Assembly: GCA_028285525.1 (NCBI GenBank)
Contig: JANQOZ010000005.1
Coordinates: 1 to 64,000 of the forward strand
Source: Lysobacterales bacterium
GTDB taxonomy: Bacteria; Pseudomonadota; Gammaproteobacteria; Xanthomonadales; SZUA-38
Reading direction: 5' to 3'
DNA length: 64,000 nt
Both the position numbers and the translations under genes were made by a program. The number at the start of each line of letters is the position of its first letter. Position 1 is the first letter of the stretch. Shown piece by piece: positions 29,412 through 37,967 of this stretch. Under the pieces are notes generated by a model that saw nothing but the letters and a program-made list of their open reading frames with translations, was not told the DNA's origin and made no database searches.

Positions 29412-30404
29412 TCAGCGTTCCTCATACTCGGTCCGCTGACTGAGCGCTGCAGCCAGGGTGCGATTCAGCAGGCGCAGCTCGGAACGAAGATCATCCGACA
29501 GCTGGTCTTTGCTGACGTTTTGCCCGAGGTCGGCAATGCGGCGGTTGAGCGTGGCCAGCTGGTGATGCAGCTCGCTGCGATGGGTGGACTGATCACCGAG
29601 GGCGCGCTGCATGCGCTCCAGTCCGTCGGCGGTCTGTTCGAGGAGCGCCTGCACGTACGCCGGCACACCCGCCTCGCCGTCGCCCGGCAGCGCGCCGCTC
29701 GACAGGCGGGTCACGCTGGACAGCCATTCCTCGAGATCGTTGAAAAACCGGTTCTGGGCGTGGCCAGCCTGAAGATCGAAAAATCCCAGGATCAGCGAGC
29801 CGGCCAGGCCGAAAAGCGACGAAGAAAAGGCCACCGCCATCCCTGCCAGCGGCCCCTCGAGACCGGCCTTGAGTCGTTCGAAGACCGCCGGCCCAGCCCC
29901 ATCGGCGGGGTCCAGGCCGCCGATGATTTGACCGACGTCTCCGATGGTGAGGAGCAGTCCCCAGAAAGTCCCGAGCAGACCCAGAAAAATCAGCAGCCCC
30001 ACCAGATATCGCGTCACGTCGCGCGACTCGTCCAATCGGCTGCGAATGCTGTCGAGCAGCGAGCGCAAAGAGCCCGCCGACAGCGTGAACTGCCCGTCGT
30101 CGTGTCGCGCGAGCATCCGCGCCATCGGCGCCAGGAGATGGGTTTCCTCCCGACTTTTGCGGGCCGGGTTTTTCCGCCGGAACTCATCGATCCAGCGTGC
30201 CTCCTGATAAAGCGCGAGAACCTGGCGCAGCGTCACCAGCAGACCGATCACCAGGACGGCGACGATCACCCCGTTGAAGGCGGCGTTCGCCGTAAACGCG
30301 TTTTTCAGCGGTTCCAGTAATACCACCAGCAGCGCGGCCAGCGCAGCGGAGAAGGTCGCCATCCAGAACAAGGCGCGATGGGGGCGGGTGATCTTAAGAG
30401 CCAT
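29412..30404 (-). CDS. MotA/TolQ/ExbB-like proton channel protein
   Basis: 330 residues from the ATG at 30404 (MALKITRPHRALFW); 25 upstream codons lack homology. Transmembrane helices lie near 11-30, 41-62, 133-155 and 184-210. The last two carry LGLLGTFWGLLLTIGDV and GMAVAFSSSLFGLAGSLILG, the channel-lining hallmarks of the family. A C-terminal cytoplasmic coiled coil of about 90 residues follows. It is the partner of the OmpA-like protein downstream. The pair resembles ZorAB of Zorya defence and the uncharacterised MotA plus peptidoglycan-binding pairs of proteobacteria; no ZorC/D-like gene is present. Confidence 0.85.
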   Translation of the reverse strand: MALKITRPHRALFWMATFSAALAALLVVLLEPLKNAFTANAAFNGVIVAVLVIGLLVTLRQVLALYQEARWIDEFRRKNPARKSREETHLLAPMARMLARHDDGQFTLSAGSLRSLLDSIRSRLDESRDVTRYLVGLLIFLGLLGTFWGLLLTIGDVGQIIGGLDPADGAGPAVFERLKAGLEGPLAGMAVAFSSSLFGLAGSLILGFFDLQAGHAQNRFFNDLEEWLSSVTRLSSGALPGDGEAGVPAYVQALLEQTADGLERMQRALGDQSTHRSELHHQLATLNRRIADLGQNVSKDQLSDDLRSELRLLNRTLAAALSQRTEYEER

Positions 30405-30633
30405 TGGGACGTTTACCTCTCGGCAGACCGGCCAGCCTGCGGGCATCAGCTGGCAAAAAGGTGGCCGGCTGCGGGCCACGATGTGTTACGTCTGTTAGGA
30501 CACCACCAGGCCGAGAAGTTCGCCGGCCGCGGGCTGCGCGCCACAGTGTTTAGACGCGCGGCGCGGGCACACGGTTACAGGATCTGCGGGGTGAGCGGTT
30601 GCTCCGGTGCCCTGGGCGCTCGCGCAGCCTGGC

Positions 30634-31722
30634 TCAGGGCTCGCGTGGCGGGCCGAAGGTGGCCTTGGCTCGCAGCTTGTTTTCCAGCGCGCGGAGCGTC
30701 GGGGCGGCAGCCGCCAGCCGCTCGGCCCGGGTGCGCGGCGCTGAGACCCTGCCATCCTTTTCCGCCTGGCGGGCCAGCTGCGCGGCGTTGCGCTCGCTGC
30801 GCGACAGCCGGGGCCGGGCCGCAGGCTCAGGCGTTGCCTTCGCTGACGGATTGAGGGTCTCGCTGAAGGTGAGGTCGGAGATGCGTCGCCCGAAAGCGGG
30901 GAATCCGTCGCCGGTCAAATTGTCGCCGGGCGTATACCGTTCGGCGATGCCGTTCATCTGGTCGGTGCCGAAGTCTTCGCCGAAAACCACGTAGGCGAGA
31001 AATTCGTTGACGGTTTCCGCAACGACCACAAAAAAGATGTTTTCCACGGCGTCATACGAACCGGAGACTTCCAGGTTAGTGCCCGACCGAAGCCCCTCGG
31101 TGGTCGTTGCGACACCGGTGCCGATCACCAGATCGAGGGTCAGCAGGTCCGCCTCAAACGGCTGAACGTTCACGTCGCTCGGAAAACAGTTGTTGTTGAT
31201 CGGTGCGGTGCAGTCGGTCACGAAAATCCACTGGCCCTGCATGGCCAGATACGGGTCGTCGATCGACGGGGAATACCAGAAGCGCTGAATCGGAATCAGC
31301 TCACCGTCGATGAGCAGCTGACCTGTGGTCAGCGTCTCAAACGTAAGAGAAATCGGGCGGCCGGTGAACGTGCTCACCGGATCACGAAACGCGCAGCCCA
31401 GGCACTGACCGTCTTCAGAAAAGACGAGTTCGTCGTCAAAACGATAAGACACCGGCCCGGTGACGGTCGGCGTCAGAGTACCCAGAGCGCTGAACCACAG
31501 CGGTTCGCGAAGCGCCGCGTTCGCCTCATCCGTGTAGGTATAGATCGTCAGAAATACCTGGCGGTCCTGAACCTCGATGGCGTAGCCGCGGCCAGGCTGC
31601 TCCGGATTCCAGTAGAATCCGCTCTCCGGCACAAACGCCTGGGTGAAGACCTGCGCGGCGGCGCCGAAAGCGCTGAGCAGCAGGGCCAGACCGAGCAGCG
31701 TTGAGGTTCTTGAGAAAGCCAT
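30634..31722 (-). CDS. Secreted protein of unknown function
   Basis: 362 residues from the ATG at 31722 (MAFSRTSTLLGLALLLSAFGAAAQ), which gives a signal peptide; an ATG two codons upstream is equivalent. The mature N-terminus SGFYWNPEQPGRGYAIEVQDRQ followed by IYTYTDE is a pattern seen in many secreted proteins of Xanthomonadales-like bacteria, of unknown function. The C-terminal 70 residues are charged and low-complexity. Three Cys residues could form disulfides. It stands alone, 230 bp upstream of the TolQ-like start on the same strand. Confidence 0.7.
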   Translation of the reverse strand: MAFSRTSTLLGLALLLSAFGAAAQVFTQAFVPESGFYWNPEQPGRGYAIEVQDRQVFLTIYTYTDEANAALREPLWFSALGTLTPTVTGPVSYRFDDELVFSEDGQCLGCAFRDPVSTFTGRPISLTFETLTTGQLLIDGELIPIQRFWYSPSIDDPYLAMQGQWIFVTDCTAPINNNCFPSDVNVQPFEADLLTLDLVIGTGVATTTEGLRSGTNLEVSGSYDAVENIFFVVVAETVNEFLAYVVFGEDFGTDQMNGIAERYTPGDNLTGDGFPAFGRRISDLTFSETLNPSAKATPEPAARPRLSRSERNAAQLARQAEKDGRVSAPRTRAERLAAAAPTLRALENKLRAKATFGPPREP

Positions 31723-31728
31723 GGGCAC

Positions 31729-31945
31729 ACGTCCTGATTCAAACAGCCATCATTATGTCAGCTGCACCTGAATCGCCAATGAATGACCTGACGACCGAGG
31801 GTCACCACCCGCCCGCCGGAGGACGGGCGTCTTAGCTTTGCGTGTTCCTGCGGGGTAATCGCGTTTATTGCGTCGATGAGTTATCGACGCTGGCGAATGG
31901 GGCCGTTAAGAAGTCTCGGGGGCTTTCTCAACGGCCGCCGGATAT
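31729..31945. other. Intergenic gap with a weak hairpin
   Basis: About 217 bases with no open frame of note. A 6-base stem (cgcccg/cgggcg, 31810-31829) could lie in the 3' region of the DUF6502-like gene on the minus strand. There is no T-tract. Confidence 0.3.
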
Positions 31946-32704
31946 TCAGGTAGGCGCCTGGTCGTCCCACATGATGACGGACACGCCCATTTCGTTGTCT
32001 TTGGGAAGCCCCGGATCATAGAAGCCCTTCTCGCGGGCGCTTTCGCGGGCTTTGGCCAGCGCAACCGACAGCTCTTCCCGCCAGAACTCACGGAGCTCCT
32101 CGCGACGCTCCGGCTTGATCTGAAAGCCATAAATGGTGCGTTCCAGCAACGGATCGGTCGGATGGTTGACGTTGTGAGAAATCGTTTTGATGTGGTGCGA
32201 TAACACCCAGCCGACATAGTCATAGGTGACGCCGGAACGGCCGTTGTTGGCGTAGTTTTCGCTCACCAGCGACACCCGATCCCCGCGGATGGCAATATTG
32301 CCGGACGCCAGGAGCGTGCGTTTGAGAAAGTTGGGCGTGAGTTCACCCCCGTGGCGTGAACAGACGCTCTGCCAGTCCGGGAAGTTTTCGCCGCTCAAGG
32401 ACAGCTCTTTGGGCATTTCGCTGTCGGCCGCCCAGCCAGACAGGAAACGTACCACCAGGATGTCGCCCTTTTTGTCGTGGTACTCATCCCGAAGATATTT
32501 CTTTACGGTTTTTGCTGCGGCGCCAGAGTGAGAAATAATTTCCTGCATGCTCAGGCCTTTTTTCTTAAGCGCCTGAACCGCACCCGCAAAAACCAGGTCA
32601 GAGAATCGTTTGACGGAAACCTGTTCAGCCACAAGCAGATCCGTAAAGGCATCTGCGACCTGGATGATCATTTTTTCCAGAGAAGTGAGGCGTTCGCTCG
32701 CCAT
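31946..32704 (-). CDS. DUF6502-like protein, possible DNA-binding regulator
   Basis: 252 residues from the ATG at 32704, chosen because ggaggactgacatcc immediately precedes it; the open frame extends 28 codons upstream. Residues about 20-85 contain a helix-turn-helix-like segment (SMQEIISHSGAAAKTVKKYL). A conserved VRFLSGWAADSEMP block and TPNFLKRTLLASGNIAIRGDRVSLVSENY follow. This order resembles DUF6502 proteins (HTH-like, then a W-rich core ending in a TISHN motif). Codon use looks less GC-biased than its neighbours, a possible sign of transfer. It is divergent from tatD. Confidence 0.65.
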   Translation of the reverse strand: MASERLTSLEKMIIQVADAFTDLLVAEQVSVKRFSDLVFAGAVQALKKKGLSMQEIISHSGAAAKTVKKYLRDEYHDKKGDILVVRFLSGWAADSEMPKELSLSGENFPDWQSVCSRHGGELTPNFLKRTLLASGNIAIRGDRVSLVSENYANNGRSGVTYDYVGWVLSHHIKTISHNVNHPTDPLLERTIYGFQIKPERREELREFWREELSVALAKARESAREKGFYDPGLPKDNEMGVSVIMWDDQAPT

Positions 32705-32918
32705 GGATGTCAGTCCTCCGGCCACAAAGCAACGATGAGCTGCGGCCTTATATAGTTGTGTTTTTTTCCCAAACCCCGGGACTGACAAACGAAAGAGGTT
32801 TAGGCCGATCTTATAGGCGCTGGGCGCCTGCCTTCTTCGTGAGGCGGCGCCAGTCTATGCGATCAGCGACTTAGATTCCAGTGTTTTCGCCCGATGCCGC
32901 GGTGTAGATAATGCGCAT

Positions 32919-33716
32919 ATGGAGCTCATCGATATCGGGGCAAACCTCACCCACGAATCCTTCTCTCACGATTTGCCGCAGGTGCTAGAGCGCGCCCGAG
33001 CGGCGGGCGTGGTTCAGATGATGGTGACCGGGGCGAGTCATCAGGGCAGTCAGGAGGCGCTTGAGCTGGCGCGCCAGCATCCGGGTTATCTGTTCGCGAC
33101 CTGCGGCAACCACCCGCACTATGCGGACGAGTTCAGCGACGCCATGGCGGCGGATTTTGCGCGCTGGTCGAAGGCTGACGAGGTCAAGGCCATGGGGGAA
33201 ACGGGCCTGGACTATTTTCGTGACCTGTCCCCGAGGCCCAAACAGCAGCAGGCGTTCGAAGCGCAGCTGGAGCTTGCCGTGGAGAGCGGGAAGCCGGTGT
33301 TTCTCCATCAGCGGGAGGCTCACGACGATTTTCTTGCCATCACCACCAGCTACCGCGACCGACTGTCACGCGCCGTCGTGCACTGCTTCACGGACAGCGA
33401 GCAGGCGCTGAGCGACTACCTGGATCTGGATCTCTTTATCGGTATCACCGGCTGGATTTGCGACGAGCGACGCGGCCGGCACCTCAAGGACATCGTCAGC
33501 CGGATCCCGGCAGACCGCCTGATGGTGGAGACCGATTCGCCCTATCTGCTGCCGCGGGATCTCAAACCTAAACCCGCCAGCCGTCGAAACGAGCCCAGCC
33601 ACCTGCCGCATATCGTTCGGGAGATCGCGGCCTGCCGCGGAGAGCCACCGGAGGTCACGGCGGCCAACAGCCTAAGGACGGCTCGGACGTTTTTTGCTCT
33701 GGAGCCCAAGGCTTAG
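32919..33716 (+). CDS. tatD: TatD-family metal-dependent deoxyribonuclease
   Basis: 265 residues. It aligns closely with E. coli TatD: MELIDIGANLTHESF, GNHPHYADEF, GETGLDYFRD, HCFTD, ITGWICDERRG, and DSPYLLPRDLKPKPASRRNEPSHLPHI. As in TatD proper, the first HxH pair of the wider family is replaced by GANL. It acts as a Mg-dependent 3'-5' nuclease in the cytoplasm. It is not linked to tatABC here (28 kb away). Confidence 0.95.
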   Translation: MELIDIGANLTHESFSHDLPQVLERARAAGVVQMMVTGASHQGSQEALELARQHPGYLFATCGNHPHYADEFSDAMAADFARWSKADEVKAMGETGLDYFRDLSPRPKQQQAFEAQLELAVESGKPVFLHQREAHDDFLAITTSYRDRLSRAVVHCFTDSEQALSDYLDLDLFIGITGWICDERRGRHLKDIVSRIPADRLMVETDSPYLLPRDLKPKPASRRNEPSHLPHIVREIAACRGEPPEVTAANSLRTARTFFALEPKA

Positions 33717-33734
33717 AGGGTCGCGCAGTGCTGT

Positions 33735-34565
33735 TTAGCTTCGCAGTCCGACGCCGCGCTTGAGGAGCACCAGACATACGCTGCCCAGCACCAGCACAAA
33801 AATGGCTGAGACGCTGTAGGCCACCGTCAGGCTGACGTCGCTGACGCCGAGGATGCCGTAGCGGAAGGCGTTCACCATGTACAAAATCGGATTCGCCAGC
33901 GATACCTTCTGCCAGAACTCGGGCAGCAGCGAGATGGAATAGAACACGCCGCCCAGATAGGTCAGCGGCGTCAGAACAAAGGTGGGGATGATGGAGATGT
34001 CGTCGAACTTGTTGGCGAAGATCGCGTTCACCATGCCGGCCAGCGCAAAGATCACGGCCGTGATCAGGACCACCGAGATCGTGACCAGCGGATGGGCCAC
34101 CTGAAGATCGGTGAAGAACAGCGACACCCCGAGCACCACCAGTCCCACCAGCACGCCGCGGAAGACTGCGCCGGTCACGTAACCGGCCAGGATGACCACC
34201 ACCGGCAGCGGGCTGATCAGCATCTCCTCAACGTGTTTGCCAAACTTGGCGCCAAAAAAGGAGCTCACCGTATTGCCGTAGGAGTTGGTGATCACGCTCA
34301 TCATGATCAGGCCGGGTACGATGAAGTCCATGTAGTTGAACCCATCCATCGTGCCGATCCGCTTGCCGATCAGATTGCCGAAGATGACAAAGTACAGCGT
34401 CATCGTAATGGCCGGCGGCACCAGGGTCTGGACCCAGATCCTGACGATTCGCGTGACCTCTTTGCGCACGATGGTCGCATACCCAACCCATGCGGTATGG
34501 GCCGTCGGTTTCACGAGGGCGCCGGGGGTTGAGGCGGTGTCGACGCCGGTCAGCGCATCACTCAT
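33735..34565 (-). CDS. ABC-2 type exporter permease, YadH-like
   Basis: 276 residues from the ATG at 34565 (MSDALTGVDTASTPG), overlapping the ATPase gene by 8 bp; 64 upstream codons in frame are shadow sequence. Six hydrophobic helices are seen, with the family features MDFIVPGLIMMSVITNSYGNT, EMLISPLP and PLTYLGGVFYSISLLPEFW. It forms the membrane channel of an ABC-2 exporter with the ATPase encoded just upstream. E. coli YadGH is the closest recognised pair; the substrate is unknown. Confidence 0.92.
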   Translation of the reverse strand: MSDALTGVDTASTPGALVKPTAHTAWVGYATIVRKEVTRIVRIWVQTLVPPAITMTLYFVIFGNLIGKRIGTMDGFNYMDFIVPGLIMMSVITNSYGNTVSSFFGAKFGKHVEEMLISPLPVVVILAGYVTGAVFRGVLVGLVVLGVSLFFTDLQVAHPLVTISVVLITAVIFALAGMVNAIFANKFDDISIIPTFVLTPLTYLGGVFYSISLLPEFWQKVSLANPILYMVNAFRYGILGVSDVSLTVAYSVSAIFVLVLGSVCLVLLKRGVGLRS

Positions 34566-35475
34566 TGGGTTTCTCCACCAGTCGCATAAACAGTTCTTCC
34601 AGCCGGTTGGTTTTGTTGCGCATCGACAAAACGCGGACGCCCTGTTTGTCGAGATGTTCAAATACCCGGTTGAGGGCCCGGTTCTTGGGGACCTCGATCT
34701 CGAAGGAGTTCGGATCGCGCAGCCGCGAGGCATAGCCCTCGATCTGCGGAGGGCCATCGAGCTCTTTGTCCACGTCCATCACAAAGGTCTCGATATCCAG
34801 CCGCGTGAGCAGTTCGCGAACCGAGGTGTTTTCAACAATCTCTCCGTGGTCGATGATCGCGATATTGCGGCACAGCTCCTCCGCTTCCTCGAGGTAGTGA
34901 GTGGTCAGGATGACCGTGGTGCCCTGCTCGTTGATCTCCCGAATGAACTCCCACATGGCGCGCCGGATTTCGATATCCACTCCGGCCGTCGGCTCGTCGA
35001 GAATCAGGAGCCTCGGCTGGTGAATCATGGCCCGGGCGATCATCAGCCGGCGCTTCATGCCGCCTGAGAGCGTTCGGGAAATCACGCTGCGCTTCTCCCA
35101 AAGCTGCAGCTTACCGAGCAGCTCCTCGGCCCGGTCGTACGCTTTGGCCCGCGGAATGCCGTAGTAACCGGCCTGGTTGACCACAATGTCGAGCGGCCGC
35201 TCAAACCAGTTGAAGTTCATCTCCTGGGGCACCAGCCCCAGCTGACACATGGCGAGCGCTCGCTGGCGCTCGACGCTGATGCCAAAAACCTCAGCGTCTC
35301 CCGCCGTCGGATTGACGAGCGAGCTGATGATGCCGATCAGGGTCGATTTCCCGGCACCGTTCGGGCCGAGCAGGGCAAAAAAATCGCCCTCCTCGACGGT
35401 GAGGCTCACGCCGTCCAGCGCGCGAGTCCCGTTTTCGTAGGTCTTTTCCAAATTTTTTACGTTGAGCGCGAGCAT
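34558..35475 (-). CDS. ABC-2 type exporter ATPase, YadG-like
   Basis: 305 residues. Walker A GPNGAGKST, signature LSGGMKRRLMIARAM, Walker B LLILDEPTAGVD and TTHYLEEAEELC are as in drug and polysaccharide ABC-2 exporters. It pairs with the overlapping permease. A hairpin (cggcga/tcgccg, 35533-35549) lies about 60 bp upstream of the start. Divergent from the universal stress protein gene. Confidence 0.93.
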   Translation of the reverse strand: MLALNVKNLEKTYENGTRALDGVSLTVEEGDFFALLGPNGAGKSTLIGIISSLVNPTAGDAEVFGISVERQRALAMCQLGLVPQEMNFNWFERPLDIVVNQAGYYGIPRAKAYDRAEELLGKLQLWEKRSVISRTLSGGMKRRLMIARAMIHQPRLLILDEPTAGVDIEIRRAMWEFIREINEQGTTVILTTHYLEEAEELCRNIAIIDHGEIVENTSVRELLTRLDIETFVMDVDKELDGPPQIEGYASRLRDPNSFEIEVPKNRALNRVFEHLDKQGVRVLSMRNKTNRLEELFMRLVEKPNE

Positions 35476-35689
35476 GTCTTCCCTTGCCGGAGTGACCCTG
35501 AGTTACGTGAGGTAAGCGAATCAGGTGCGGAACGGCGAATCGATCGCCGACCGTTAATTTTGCGCCCCGCCGGCGCTTTTGTGAAGCACCGACATTCTCG
35601 CTCGCATGGCGGCACTACGTAATAGACACAATTGGCGGCTGCCGGGGATTGCACTGCAATAGCAAACCCGGACACGAGGCCCGTTACCC

Positions 35690-36595
35690 ATGGCAGAGAT
35701 TTCCAAGATCCTGGCGATTGCCAACCCGCTGGCGGCCCTGTCCGACGAGGACGCACCCATCGGCCAGACGGCCTGTGATCGGGGAGCGCAGATCGCCAAA
35801 ATGCTGGGCGCTTCGCTGCGTCTGCATGCTGTGGTTCATGAACCGTCCGCCAACTTTGATCTGTTCCACATTGCCGACGAAGATCACGTGCGTCACCAGT
35901 TCCGGGAGGACGCACAGACACTGCTGGACGGCCTGGCCGCTCGCTATGCCGCGCAGGGTCTGACGGGCGTCGCGACGAGTACGCAGTGGGCGCACCCGTT
36001 CGACCGCGGCGTAATGGCGGCGGTCGAGCTCGACTGGCCCGATGTCGTGATGATCAGCGCCCGAAACGTTCAGCGTTTGTCTCCCGCTGAATGGCGATTG
36101 CTGCATCGATGCGAAATTCCCGTCTGGCTGGTCCGCGACGAGCCCTGGCCCGATCCGGCTCGGATCGCGGCGTTTGTCGATCCGGCCCACCGGTCAGCAC
36201 ACCGCAGTCAGGCAGACCGAGAGGTGATCAACTGGACGCTGGCACTGCATGAGAAGCTGGGGGAAGCGCGGCTGATGCACGCGATCCAGCAGATTCCCGA
36301 TCAGGACGAGATGGATGAGGACATGGAGGCCTACCTGGCGGACGTGGCGGAACAGCGGCAGATGGAAATCAGCCGACTCCTGCCCGGGAACAACGAGGCC
36401 GGGCTGCCCATTGAACTTGCCCCCGGAGAACCGGAAAACCTGATGCGGGAGTTTGCTCAGGAAGACGATGCGGCGCTGGTAGTGATGGGCGTATTTTCTC
36501 GATCTCGCCTCGCGGACCTGCTGATCGGCAGCACGGCGCGGGAGGTGCTGCCGGACCTGCCCTGCGACGTGCTGGCTGTGCCGGCCGACCGCTAG
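35690..36595 (+). CDS. Tandem universal stress protein, UspE-like
   Basis: 301 residues with two UspA folds. The first (about 1-145) has lost a clear nucleotide-binding motif. The second ends with VVMGVFSRSRLADLLIGSTAREVLPDLPCDVLAV, in which the G(S/T)TA segment is the usual ATP-binding signature. E. coli UspE has the same tandem layout. Its role in stress survival is inferred from the family. A 214-bp divergent region separates it from the ABC exporter genes. Confidence 0.85.
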   Translation: MAEISKILAIANPLAALSDEDAPIGQTACDRGAQIAKMLGASLRLHAVVHEPSANFDLFHIADEDHVRHQFREDAQTLLDGLAARYAAQGLTGVATSTQWAHPFDRGVMAAVELDWPDVVMISARNVQRLSPAEWRLLHRCEIPVWLVRDEPWPDPARIAAFVDPAHRSAHRSQADREVINWTLALHEKLGEARLMHAIQQIPDQDEMDEDMEAYLADVAEQRQMEISRLLPGNNEAGLPIELAPGEPENLMREFAQEDDAALVVMGVFSRSRLADLLIGSTAREVLPDLPCDVLAVPADR

Positions 36596-36602
36596 CGGCC
36601 TG

Positions 36603-37967
36603 CTACTTTCCGATACAGAAGCTGGAAAAGATTTCGCCCAGGAGATCGTCGGGCACAAACTCTCCCGTAATGTCGGCCAGCGCCTGCTGCGCCAGCCGGA
36701 GCTCCTCCGCCAGCAGCTCCGGCTGGGGATCCGTCTCGACGAGTGCCTGCGCCTGCGCCAGGTGTGATCCGACCGCTTCCAGCGCGTGCAGGTGGCGCGC
36801 CCGCGCGCTGAACTGCCCCTCCTGCTCGGAGCTCGCGCCGGCGAGCGACCGCAAGTGCGCGCGCAGGTCGCCGAGCCCGGCGCCGGTACGCAGCGAAAGC
36901 CGCAGACCGTCGGTGCTTCGCCCGGGCGGGGCGCCTGAACGGTCGATTTTGTTCCGCAAAACCGTCCGCGGCGGCGCGCCGGCCGGCAGCGCCGGCGGGC
37001 GAGACTCGGGGTCGGAGTCATCCAGCATCACCAGCACGTGGTCAGCCGATTCCACGGCCTGCACCGCCCGGCGCATGCCCTCCTGCTCAACGCGGTCATC
37101 ACTTTCCCGCAGCCCGGCCGTGTCGACCAGATGCAGCGGTACACCGTCGATCTGAATCTGCTCTCGCAACACGTCTCGGGTGGTGCCGGGTATCTCGGTG
37201 ACAATCGCACTATCGCGGCCGCTCAGCGCGTTGAGGAGGCTCGATTTGCCGGCGTTGGGCGGCCCGACAATGGCGAGCGTCAGACCGTCTCGCAGCGCGG
37301 CGCCGTGACGGGCACCGCGCAACAGCACCTGCAGGCGTCCGACAAGCCCTGAGACCTTCTCACCCAAAGCCGCCTCGCCCAGAAAATCGATTTCGTCGGT
37401 GGGGAAATCGATCGCGCCCTCCACAAAAACCCTCAGCTCCGTGAGTTCACTCAGCAGGTCCTGAACGCGTCTGGAAAACGCCCCCTCCAGGGAGCGGTTT
37501 GCGGCGCGGGCGGCGCTGATCGTTGAGGCGTTGATCAAGTCCGCCACCGCCTCTGCCTGGGCCAGATCGAGCTTGTTGTTGAGGAAAGCGCGTTCGGTAA
37601 ATTCGCCGGGCCGCGCTCTTCGGGCACCGAGCGACAGCACCCGGTCCAGCAACAGCTGCATCACCACGGGGCCGCCGTGCCCCTGGATTTCCAGCACGTC
37701 TTCACCGGTGAAAGAATGGGGTGCGGCAAAAAACAGCACGACCGCCTGATCGAGCGGCTCGCCAGCCTCATCCAGCACGGGCAGGTAGCGGGCGCGGTTA
37801 GGCTCCAGGGTACATCCGAGGAGGGTCGGCTGGACCGTGCGGGCGGCCGGTCCTGACAGCCTGACGATGCCGATCCCCGCCGCTCCCGGAGCGGTGGCGA
37901 TGGCGGCGATGCTTTCGGTGGTTGGCGGGGTCAGCCGCTGGCCTCCACCCGCTTGGTGATCACCCAC
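36603..37967 (-). CDS. mnmE: tRNA modification GTPase MnmE
   Basis: 454 residues. TIAAIATAPGAAGIGIVRLSG-like N-terminal folate-binding domain, helical middle, G domain with GPPNAGKSSLLN (G1), PGTTRD (G2), DTAGLRE (G3) and NKID (G4), and the terminal FCIGK with the active Cys. With MnmG it modifies wobble uridine to cmnm5U; mnmG is not in the window. The ATG at 37967 overlaps the end of yidC by 37 bp, so a later start cannot be excluded. Confidence 0.95.
   Translation of the reverse strand: MGDHQAGGGQRLTPPTTESIAAIATAPGAAGIGIVRLSGPAARTVQPTLLGCTLEPNRARYLPVLDEAGEPLDQAVVLFFAAPHSFTGEDVLEIQGHGGPVVMQLLLDRVLSLGARRARPGEFTERAFLNNKLDLAQAEAVADLINASTISAARAANRSLEGAFSRRVQDLLSELTELRVFVEGAIDFPTDEIDFLGEAALGEKVSGLVGRLQVLLRGARHGAALRDGLTLAIVGPPNAGKSSLLNALSGRDSAIVTEIPGTTRDVLREQIQIDGVPLHLVDTAGLRESDDRVEQEGMRRAVQAVESADHVLVMLDDSDPESRPPALPAGAPPRTVLRNKIDRSGAPPGRSTDGLRLSLRTGAGLGDLRAHLRSLAGASSEQEGQFSARARHLHALEAVGSHLAQAQALVETDPQPELLAEELRLAQQALADITGEFVPDDLLGEIFSSFCIGK

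Noticed and set aside
29412-30404. Complete Zorya defence system
   Set aside because: The MotA/OmpA pair resembles ZorAB, but no ZorC, ZorD or ZorE gene is present; the third gene is a lipoprotein.
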